A DNA stretch of 64,000 nt, from contig NZ_KB903250.1 in NCBI RefSeq assembly GCF_000379685.1, positions 649,487-713,486 on the forward strand. The letters are read 5' to 3'. Under the pieces are notes generated by a model. That model saw only the letters and a program-made list of their open reading frames with translations, was not told where the DNA came from and ran no database searches. The stretch comes from Catelliglobosispora koreensis DSM 44566. Lineage in GTDB: Bacteria; Actinomycetota; Actinomycetes; Mycobacteriales; Micromonosporaceae. Below, in pieces: positions 26,089 to 32,984 of the stretch. The stretch's first letter is position 1; each line of letters starts with the position of its first letter. The translations under genes were made by a program, and so were the position numbers.

Positions 26089-27062
26089 TGGCCACTCTCA
26101 ACTCTGACGCTGTCGTCAACGGAACGGTGCTGTCCTGGCACGGGGGCCGTGCCGGTCAGTTCAAGGAAGACACTTTCCAGGTCGGCGTGCTGTGGGGTCA
26201 GCTCAGCGACGTAAAGCTGTTGCGCGGCAAGGGCTCTGCTGATCGAAGCGGGCTTGTCCACTCCGGACACCAGCAAATGATCACCGTTGACCGTCGCGGC
26301 CAGCCCGGCGTTCATCAGCACCGACGCGGCGAGCCCGAGGTCAACGGCAGACTCGAGCACGACCTTGACCTGCCCGGTGGAGTGAGCGGCCAGCACCTCA
26401 GAAACCGGGCCGTAGGCGACGCGGCGGCCCAGCGAAATGATGGTCACCTGGTCACAGATCACCTGGATCTCGCTGAGGATGTGACTCGACAGCACGACGG
26501 TCATGCCGCCCGCCGACAGCGTCGCCATCATCTCGCGCATTTCCCGGATGCCGCCCGGGTCCAGACCGTTGGCCGGCTCGTCGAGGATGAGCAGCCGTGG
26601 TTGCTTGAGCAGCGCGGAAGCGACCGCGAGGCGCTGTTTCATGCCTAGGGAGTACGTCTTGACCCGCTCGTTCGCGCGGTCGCGCAACCCCACCAATTCA
26701 AAGGCCCAGTCCACTCGCGACTGCGGCAGGTCCCCAGCGTCAGCCAGTAGGGACAACGTGTCGCGCGCGGTGAAGTTGGCGAAGAACTGCGGACTCTCGA
26801 CGATGGCGCCGACCTGGGAAACGACCTTCGGCAGCGCCTCGGGAAGCTCAGACCCAAGAATGCGCATCTCGCCGCCGTCAGATTTGATCAGGCCGAGCAG
26901 CGTGCGCAGGGTGGTGGTCTTGCCGGATCCGTTAGGCCCGAGGAAGCCGTGCACCTGGCCAGCTTCGACATGCATGTCGAAACCGTCGAGCGCGCGGCGA
27001 GGGCCACCGCGCGAACGGTACGTCTTCTTGAGGCCCTTGATCTCCAACACGGAGGAAGTCAT
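26085..27062 (-). CDS. ABC transporter ATP-binding protein
   Basis: A 325-residue exporter ATPase: Walker A GPNGSGKTT (42-50), signature YSLGMKQRLAVA, Walker B LLILDEPANGLDP and switch His in SSHIL. The C-terminal 100 residues are a regulatory extension common to the DrrA/NatA-like group. ATG 27062 is chosen because homology begins there. With the coupled permease gene it forms a two-gene exporter; antibiotic or lipid export is possible but not shown. Confidence 0.92.
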   Translation of the reverse strand: MTSSVLEIKGLKKTYRSRGGPRRALDGFDMHVEAGQVHGFLGPNGSGKTTTLRTLLGLIKSDGGEMRILGSELPEALPKVVSQVGAIVESPQFFANFTARDTLSLLADAGDLPQSRVDWAFELVGLRDRANERVKTYSLGMKQRLAVASALLKQPRLLILDEPANGLDPGGIREMREMMATLSAGGMTVVLSSHILSEIQVICDQVTIISLGRRVAYGPVSEVLAAHSTGQVKVVLESAVDLGLAASVLMNAGLAATVNGDHLLVSGVDKPASISRALAAQQLYVAELTPQHADLESVFLELTGTAPVPGQHRSVDDSVRVESGQ

Positions 27063-27132
27063 GGCCAGACCATACTCGGTATACAAGCGCTGAGCAGCCC
27101 CGGGGAAACCCTGAAAAAATCCCTTAAACGAC

Positions 27133-27918
27133 TTACGCAACTATGACTTTGAGGCCCGCCGCACGGAACGCCGCCACGGTCTCAGGAGCCGCGCCAGCAT
27201 CTGTCACCAGCGTCTCAACCCGCTCGACGGGACAGATGCGAGCGAAGGCATGACTGCCTAATTTGGACGAGTCAGCGATGATGACGACCCGTTTCGCCCG
27301 TGCCACCATCAGCGAATTCATCGCGGCTTCACCCTCGTGATGCGCTGCCGCTCCCAGCGAGACGTCGATCGCGTCCACACCGAGCAGCGCCAGGTCCAAC
27401 GTGATCTCACGCAGGATGCCGCCACCAAGCGGGCCGACGAGCTCGAACGACTGCGGCCGGACCACCCCGCCGGTGACGACAATCTTCATGCGCGAGCGCA
27501 CGAGCAACTCGTTGGCGATGTTCAGCGCGTTGGTGACGACGGTCAGCTGAGCGTCGTCTGACGTCGAATTGAGCTCGGGCCGCACGGCAAGTGCCCGCGC
27601 GACTTCGGTGGTCGTGGTGCCACCGTTGAGCCCGACCACCATCCCTGGACTGACCAGTGAAGCGGCGATGGTGCCGATGCGCTGCTTTTCCGCCGAGTGC
27701 TTCGCCGTCTTGTACCGCAACGGCAAGTCATAGGACACGCCGTTGGCCACCGCACCACCTCGGGTGCGCGTGATCATTTGCTGCTGAGCCAGCTGATCGA
27801 AATCGCGTCGGATGGTTGCCTGAGAGACGTCTAGCCGCTCCGCGGCCTCCTCGACCGTCACCCGGCCGGAGTCTGTTAGCAGCTCCAGCAGCGAGTTCCA
27901 CCTCGTGTACCGGTCCAT
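27133..27918 (-). CDS. DeoR-family regulator of the amino-sugar operon (AgaR-like)
   Basis: A 261-residue repressor. The N-terminal DeoR winged helix (RWNSLLELLTDSGRVTVEEA, then LDVSQATIRRDFDQLAQQ) precedes a DeoRC sugar-phosphate-binding domain with VGLNGGTTTTEVARAL, VVTNALNIANEL and the ending DSSKLGSHAFARICP. ATG 27918 follows AGGAG. It is divergent from the amino-sugar catabolic operon with 172 bp between, where repeated CTCGAA-type motifs occur. The likely inducer is a hexosamine or ketohexose phosphate. Confidence 0.92.
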   Translation of the reverse strand: MDRYTRWNSLLELLTDSGRVTVEEAAERLDVSQATIRRDFDQLAQQQMITRTRGGAVANGVSYDLPLRYKTAKHSAEKQRIGTIAASLVSPGMVVGLNGGTTTTEVARALAVRPELNSTSDDAQLTVVTNALNIANELLVRSRMKIVVTGGVVRPQSFELVGPLGGGILREITLDLALLGVDAIDVSLGAAAHHEGEAAMNSLMVARAKRVVIIADSSKLGSHAFARICPVERVETLVTDAGAAPETVAAFRAAGLKVIVA

Positions 27919-27953
27919 AAGTGTCAACTCCTGCTCGTTTGCTGCACAATAAT

Positions 27954-28051
27954 GCTCGAAACGCACGTGTGCAAAGCAAGGTGCTGCTCGAAGGTTGCCG
28001 CACCAGAATCCGGCCAAGCAGAATGACGCGCGAAACCACTGAGTTTCGAGC
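27954..28051. promoter_or_regulatory. Candidate DeoR operator region
   Basis: GCTCGAAAC at 27954-27962 is mirrored by GTTTCGAGC at 28043-28051, with a further GCTCGAA at 27986-27992 and CGAAAC at 28031. Spaced repeats of a short core between a DeoR gene and its divergent target resemble AgaR-type operators. Promoter elements are not assigned. Confidence 0.4.
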
Positions 28052-28090
28052 TAATACGCGCAGGCACGACACCAGGAGAGAGCAACGGTC

Positions 28091-28939
28091 ATGACCTTTG
28101 TCGCCGCGGAAATACAGAGCCAGCCTGACTGCTGGCGCCGTGCCGTTGCCCTGGTACCTGAGGTGGAACACCTTCTGCCGCAACGTGGCGAGCGCGTCGC
28201 GGTCGTCGGCTGTGGCACGTCATGGTTCATGGCCATGGCCTATGCCAGCCTGCGCGAAGCGGCTGGTCACGGCGAAACGGACGCCTTCGCCGCCTCGGAG
28301 TTCCCGGCAGGCCGCCGCTATGACCGTGTGGTCGCTATCACCCGCTCCGGCACCACGACAGAGGTGCTCGACCTGGAGCCGGACACGGTCATCCTGGGCG
28401 ACATCGACAGCCCTGCCGCCTCGTTCAAGCGGGTCATCGGGCTGCCCTGGGCTGACGAGCAGTCGGTCGTGCAGACCCGCTTCGCGACCACCGCGCTGAC
28501 CCTGCTGCGCGCATCCCTTGGCGAAGACCTGACCCAGGCCATCGCCGACGCTTCGGCCGCTTTGACCGCCGAGCTGCCGCTGCGAGACCCCGAGCAGATC
28601 ACCTTCCTCGGCCGGGGCTGGACCGTGGGTCTCGCCCACGAGGCCGCCCTCAAGTGCCGTGAGGCCGCCGTGTTCTGGGCCGAGTCCTATCCGGCCATGG
28701 ATTACCGGCACGGCCCGGTCTCGATCGCCGCTCCCGGCCGTGGCGTGTGGGCCTTTGGCTTGGTGCCAGACGGACTGCCCGCCCAGGTCGAGGCCACCGG
28801 CGCGACGTTCGTCCACCACGACCGTGACCCGCTCGCCGAACTGATCCTGGCTCAGCGCCAGGCGATCGCCATCGCTGAAGCGAAGGGAATCAACCCCGAC
28901 GAACCACGCAACCTCACCCGCTCGGTCGTGCTGCGGTGA
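28091..28939 (+). CDS. agaS: SIS-domain hexosamine-phosphate deaminase/isomerase (AgaS-like)
   Basis: A 282-residue SIS-fold enzyme related to the isomerase half of GlmS. Motifs include VVGCGTSWFMAMAYASLRE and AITRSGTTTEVLDL in the first SIS domain and FLGRGWTVGLAHEAALKCRE followed by SYPAMDYRHGP in the second. AgaS proteins convert galactosamine 6-phosphate to tagatose 6-phosphate and ammonia; glucosamine 6-phosphate is the alternative. The tagatose-type kinase and aldolase downstream favour the galacto route. It is the first gene of the operon and its TGA overlaps the kinase start (GTGA). Confidence 0.85.
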   Translation: MTFVAAEIQSQPDCWRRAVALVPEVEHLLPQRGERVAVVGCGTSWFMAMAYASLREAAGHGETDAFAASEFPAGRRYDRVVAITRSGTTTEVLDLEPDTVILGDIDSPAASFKRVIGLPWADEQSVVQTRFATTALTLLRASLGEDLTQAIADASAALTAELPLRDPEQITFLGRGWTVGLAHEAALKCREAAVFWAESYPAMDYRHGPVSIAAPGRGVWAFGLVPDGLPAQVEATGATFVHHDRDPLAELILAQRQAIAIAEAKGINPDEPRNLTRSVVLR

Positions 28940-30141
28940 CCCCAATAATCAACGGCACACCGGCGACCGCAGCGGCAGGCAAACGCATCGCCACCGCTTC
29001 CGGCGTCAAGCCAGCCCGCGCTGCAGCCAAGGCCGCTTCCGCGACAACGAAGGTGCAAACCGCGAAAGTCAAAGCGACGCCGGCGAAACCCGTGCCGTCG
29101 GCGAAACGCGCTCGCGCTGCCGCCAAGGCCGCCTCGCCGGGGGAGAAGGTGCAAACCGCGAAAGTCAAAGCCGCCCCAGCGAAGGTTAAAGCGCAACCTG
29201 CGAAGGCGGCCGGCTCGGTTAAAGCGGCTGGTGGGGCTAAGACGCGGGTGAAGACGCAGACGGTGATCTCGATTGATGTCGGGGGCACCGGGATGAAGTG
29301 TGCGCTCGTGGATAGCAAGCACCGCGTGCTGCACACCGAACGGCATGCGACGGGCCGTGAGCGTGGGTTTGAGGCCGTTGTCGGGACCATCATCGACGTC
29401 GCTAAAGGACTTGCGAAACGGGCCGACGTTAGTGCGATCGGCGTTGTCGTTCCCGGCATCGTGGATGAGACGAACGGCATTCTGAGATTCTCCGCGAACC
29501 TTGGCGCACGGGACTTTCCGTTGCGCGACACGGTCACGCAAGCGCTGGGGATGCCGGTCGCGATCGGCCATGACGTGCGGGCCGGCGGGCTAGCCGAAGC
29601 GAAGCTCGGCGCGGGCGCCGGGCGCTCACAGGTCCTGTTCGTGCCCATCGGCACCGGCATCGCCGCCGCCCACGTCGTCAACGGCATTGTCGCGACCGGT
29701 GCGCATGGTGCCGCTGGCGAGATCGGGCACATCGTGGTGCGGCCCAACGGACCCCAGTGCGGCTGCGGTCAGCGCGGCTGTCTGGAGAGCGTCGCCTCGG
29801 CCGCGTCTTTGCAACGCCGCTATACCGAGCTGAGCGGCAAGACGAAAACCGCCGCTCAGGTTTCCGCGACGCTCAAGCGGGACAAGAGGGCCGCGCAGGT
29901 GTGGGACGAAGTCGTGGACGCGCTGTCCGATGGATTGCTTACGGGACAAGCGCTTTACGACACCGAGCTGATCATTATCGGTGGCGGGCTGGCAGAGTCT
30001 GGCGAGACGCTTCTTGGGCCGCTTCGGGAATCCTTGGCTAAAAAGGTCACCTTCCACCGCGTACCAGAAATAATGAAGGCGAAGCTTGGCGATGAGGCCG
30101 GATGCCTTGGCGCGGCGCTGATGGCCCTGGAGCTGACATGA
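28936..30141 (+). CDS. ROK-family sugar kinase with N-terminal Lys/Ala-rich histone-like tail
   Basis: A 401-residue protein. Residues 1-108 are low-complexity Lys/Ala/Pro sequence resembling histone H1 or HU tails, with a 25-residue unit repeated (see the repeat entry). Residues about 110-401 form an ordinary ROK kinase: ATP motif SIDVGGTGMK, catalytic region GHDVRAGGLAE, IGTGIAAAHV, the ROK zinc motif CGCGQRGCLE and IIIGGGLAESG. In this operon it most likely phosphorylates N-acetylgalactosamine or N-acetylglucosamine. GTG 28936 overlaps the previous stop; an in-frame internal start near the ROK domain is not evident, so the tail is likely translated. Confidence 0.88.
   Translation: MTPIINGTPATAAAGKRIATASGVKPARAAAKAASATTKVQTAKVKATPAKPVPSAKRARAAAKAASPGEKVQTAKVKAAPAKVKAQPAKAAGSVKAAGGAKTRVKTQTVISIDVGGTGMKCALVDSKHRVLHTERHATGRERGFEAVVGTIIDVAKGLAKRADVSAIGVVVPGIVDETNGILRFSANLGARDFPLRDTVTQALGMPVAIGHDVRAGGLAEAKLGAGAGRSQVLFVPIGTGIAAAHVVNGIVATGAHGAAGEIGHIVVRPNGPQCGCGQRGCLESVASAASLQRRYTELSGKTKTAAQVSATLKRDKRAAQVWDEVVDALSDGLLTGQALYDTELIIIGGGLAESGETLLGPLRESLAKKVTFHRVPEIMKAKLGDEAGCLGAALMALELT
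29014..29184 (+). repeat. Imperfect 75-bp tandem duplication encoding the kinase tail
   Basis: Two 75-bp copies (29014-29088 and 29110-29184), offset by 96 bp, both encode ARAAAKAAS then four residues then KVQTAKVKA and PAK. The middle 24-25 bases are identical, which points to a fairly recent duplication. Confidence 0.85.
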
Positions 30142-31211
30142 AACTCAGCGGAAGAATCGTTACCCCGAAAGGGATCGTCGAGGGCTCTCTGTCCATTGAG
30201 GACGGAAAGATCGCCTCTATCCGCAAGGGTAAGGCCGCCGATCAGTGGATCGTGCCCGGATTCGTCGATATCCACAACCATGGCGGCGGCGGGCACACGT
30301 TCACGACCGGTGATGCGGATTCGGGGCGGGAAGCGGCGGCCTTCCACCGCAAGCACGGCACCACAACGCTTTTGGCGAGTCTTGTCTCATCACCGTTCGA
30401 GCTGATGCGCTCCGCTGTCGCCGCGTTCGAGCCGCTGGTCGCCGAGGGAGTTATCGCCGGCATCCACTTCGAGGGCCCGTACCTATCACATGCCCGTTGC
30501 GGTGCGCAGAATCCCGAGTTCCTGCGCGACCCGTCGATGGATGAGATCGGTGAGCTGACCAAGAGCACCGCGGTGCGCATGATGACCATCGCGCCTGAAC
30601 GCGACGGTGCCCTTGACGCGATAAAACTGTTGAGCGCCAACGGTTGCGTGGCCGCGATCGGCCACACCGACGCGAGTTACGAGCAGGTGCTGGCTGGAAT
30701 CGCCGCCGGTGCGACTGTCGCGACGCACCTGTTCAACGGCATGCGCCCGCTAGCCCACCGTGAACCCGGGCCGATCGTCGCGCTCCTTGACTCACCGCAA
30801 ATCACGGTCGAGCTGATCGCCGATGGCGTGCACCTGCATGACGGGACGCTCGCGTTCGCGGCGCACACGGCGGGAACAGATCGCGCCGCGCTGATCACGG
30901 ACGCGATGTCGGCCGCTGGAATGCCCGATGGCACATACGAATTGGGCGGCCAGGCCGTCATCGTCAGCGACCGCGTCGCCCGTCTCGCCAGCGGATCGAT
31001 CGCTGGCAGCACGCTGACCATGGATGCGGCGTTCCGCCAGGCCGTGGGGGCCGGACTGTCCATGGTGGATGCGGCGACCATGGCGTCAACCACACCAGCC
31101 CGGATTCTGGGGCTGGACAAGAGGCTCGCGCCCGGGTGCGACGCCGACGTGGTCATTCTCGATGAGCACTTGAGGGTACTCCAGGTGCACTCCCCCGGAT
31201 CAGTTCAGTGA
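30138..31211 (+). CDS. nagA: N-acetylhexosamine-6-phosphate deacetylase (NagA/AgaA)
   Basis: A 357-residue amidohydrolase removing acetate from N-acetylglucosamine or N-acetylgalactosamine 6-phosphate. Metal and substrate motifs are in order: VDIHNHGG, IHFEGPYLS, AIGHTDASYEQ, ATHLFNGMRPL and ALITDAMSAAG with the catalytic Asp. Length fits the family. It is coupled to the ROK kinase by ATGA (30138-30141) and to the PfkB kinase by GTGA. The galacto versus gluco preference cannot be read; the operon partners suggest AgaA function. Confidence 0.93.
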   Translation: MKLSGRIVTPKGIVEGSLSIEDGKIASIRKGKAADQWIVPGFVDIHNHGGGGHTFTTGDADSGREAAAFHRKHGTTTLLASLVSSPFELMRSAVAAFEPLVAEGVIAGIHFEGPYLSHARCGAQNPEFLRDPSMDEIGELTKSTAVRMMTIAPERDGALDAIKLLSANGCVAAIGHTDASYEQVLAGIAAGATVATHLFNGMRPLAHREPGPIVALLDSPQITVELIADGVHLHDGTLAFAAHTAGTDRAALITDAMSAAGMPDGTYELGGQAVIVSDRVARLASGSIAGSTLTMDAAFRQAVGAGLSMVDAATMASTTPARILGLDKRLAPGCDADVVILDEHLRVLQVHSPGSVQ

Positions 31212-32074
31212 TCCTGACGGTCACGCTGAACCCAGCGCTCGACATCACGTATCACGTGGACGCGCTCACCCCCGGCGCTACGCACCGGGTGTCGCGCGTC
31301 AGCGAGCGACTGGGCGGCAAAGGCGTGAACGTTGCCGGTGTGCTGGCACAGCTCGGCATCCCCGTGACGGCGACGGGACTGCTGCGCGACGGACCGCCCA
31401 CGTTCTCCCCCATCGCCGCCGCCCCACGACGGACCGTCGTGGTGACTGATGCCGTTGACGCTACAGGTTTTTGGGAGCCGGGACCGGTTGTCACGCCTGA
31501 GGAATGGGCCGCTTTCACGGTCTCGTTCGCACGGCTCGCCAAAGAAGCCAAAGTCGTCGTGCTCTCTGGCAGCTTGCCGGGCGGTTTGCCAGAGCACGCC
31601 TACGCTTCGCTGATTGGCCTCGCCCGGGACGCGCGCTGTCTGACCATCTTGGACACGTCCGGTCCCGCCCTCGCCGCCGGCCTCATGGCCGCTCCGACGG
31701 TGGTTAAACCCAACGCCACCGAGCTGGCTGACCTCCTCACCGCCCACGACGCGACCGAGTCCGGCGCCACTTCGAAGGCCGCTCCGAAGGGCATTCCGGA
31801 GGGAACGACCATCGTGGCCTCGGATGGGCCCCATGGGCTGACCGCCGCGGGCTGGCGCGCGAAACCGCCTGTCGTGCAAGGAAACCCGACCGGCGCGGGC
31901 GACGCGTGCGTGGCCGCCCTCGCCCGCGGTCTGCTGCACGGCACCCCGTGGCCGCAGCTGCTGCGTGACGCGGCGGCGTTGTCAGCGGCCGCTGTCGCCT
32001 CCCCCGTGGCCGGTCACGTCGATCTCACGGTGTACCAGGAACTTTTGCCGCAAATTGTGATGGAGGAGTCGTAA
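31208..32074 (+). CDS. PfkB-family ketohexose-phosphate kinase (1-phosphofructokinase / LacC type)
   Basis: A 288-residue ribokinase-fold kinase. The start MILTVTLNPALDITYHV and the motif LGGKGVNVAGVLAQLG are typical of FruK/LacC/PfkB. The C-terminal ATP and anion-hole motif is NPTGAGDACVAALARG, with the catalytic Asp in GAGD. In this operon it probably phosphorylates tagatose 6-phosphate to tagatose 1,6-bisphosphate. It starts at GTG 31208, overlapping the deacetylase stop. Confidence 0.87.
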   Translation: MILTVTLNPALDITYHVDALTPGATHRVSRVSERLGGKGVNVAGVLAQLGIPVTATGLLRDGPPTFSPIAAAPRRTVVVTDAVDATGFWEPGPVVTPEEWAAFTVSFARLAKEAKVVVLSGSLPGGLPEHAYASLIGLARDARCLTILDTSGPALAAGLMAAPTVVKPNATELADLLTAHDATESGATSKAAPKGIPEGTTIVASDGPHGLTAAGWRAKPPVVQGNPTGAGDACVAALARGLLHGTPWPQLLRDAAALSAAAVASPVAGHVDLTVYQELLPQIVMEES

Positions 32075-32901
32075 TGCCGCTCGTGCCGACCAGTAGCCTC
32101 GTCAGCCGCACCGGCCCGGGTGTCTGTGCCTTCAACGTCATCTCCCTGGAGCACGCCGAGGCGATCGCTGCCGGAGCCGAGGCCGCGGGCGTGCCCGTGA
32201 TTTTGCAGATCAGCGAGAACGCGGTGAAGTTCCACGGCGGGCGCGTAGACGCGATCGCCGCCGCGACCGTCGCCGTGGCCAAGGCCTCCAGCGCCGACTG
32301 CGCGCTGCACCTGGATCACGTCGAATCCTATGACCTGCTTCAGCAAGCTCCCCTGCACGGTTTCTCCTCAGCCATGTTCGACGCGTCCAAACTGGACTAT
32401 GAAGGCAACGTTCAGGCGACCCGTGCCGCGGCCGAATTCGCGCACGCGCACGGACTGTGGCTCGAAAGTGAACTCGGCGAAGTCGGCGGCAAGGACGGCG
32501 CACACGCACCGGGCGCCCGGACCAACCCGCAGGAGGCAGCCGCTTACGTTGAGGCGACGGGTGTGGACGCGTTGGCCGTCGCGGTCGGCTCCTCACACGC
32601 CATGACATCGCGTGACGCCGCGCTGGACCATTCGCTGATCGCACAGCTGAAAGCCGCCGTGCCCGTCCCGCTCGTGCTGCACGGCTCCTCGGGTGTTGGC
32701 GACGACGAACTTCGCCTCGCCGTCGCGGGTGGACTCGTCAAGATAAACATTGGTACAGCGCTAAATATCGCGTTTACCGGAGCTGTCCGGTCTGTTCTGG
32801 ATCGTGACGAAAAGGTGGTCGACCCGCGTAAGTACGTTGCCCCGGCTCGCGATGCGATGGCCGCGACAGTGGCGCATTTCCTCAAGATTGTGACCACATA
32901 G
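32074..32901 (+). CDS. Class II tagatose/fructose-bisphosphate aldolase (GatY/AgaY-like)
   Basis: A 275-residue zinc-dependent aldolase cleaving a ketohexose 1,6-bisphosphate into dihydroxyacetone phosphate and glyceraldehyde 3-phosphate. Class II motifs: FNVISLEHAEAI, the zinc and catalytic region CALHLDHVESYD, SSAMFDASKLDYE, WLESELGEVGG, LVLHGSSGVGDDE and VKINIGTALN. Start ATG 32074 shares a base with the kinase TAA and has GGAGG upstream. It is the last gene of the operon and a weak hairpin follows. A 275-residue length fits the GatY/KbaY group better than long FbaA forms. Confidence 0.92.
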   Translation: MPLVPTSSLVSRTGPGVCAFNVISLEHAEAIAAGAEAAGVPVILQISENAVKFHGGRVDAIAAATVAVAKASSADCALHLDHVESYDLLQQAPLHGFSSAMFDASKLDYEGNVQATRAAAEFAHAHGLWLESELGEVGGKDGAHAPGARTNPQEAAAYVEATGVDALAVAVGSSHAMTSRDAALDHSLIAQLKAAVPVPLVLHGSSGVGDDELRLAVAGGLVKINIGTALNIAFTGAVRSVLDRDEKVVDPRKYVAPARDAMAATVAHFLKIVTT

Positions 32902-32909
32902 CTGACTCG

Positions 32910-32938
32910 ATCCCCGCTAGTGTGCTCGCTACGGGGAT
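32910..32938 (+). terminator. Weak hairpin after the amino-sugar operon
   Basis: ATCCCCG (32910-32916) pairs with CGGGGAT (32932-32938) around a 15-base loop, nine bases after the aldolase stop. Confidence 0.45.
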
Positions 32939-32984
32939 ATCTAGCACCCGTGTGCTCCTTAACCCTCCACCCTCATGAGGAAGC

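Noticed and set aside
27063..27132. Terminator after the DeoR gene
   Set aside because: A T-run exists on the minus strand but no stable stem precedes it.
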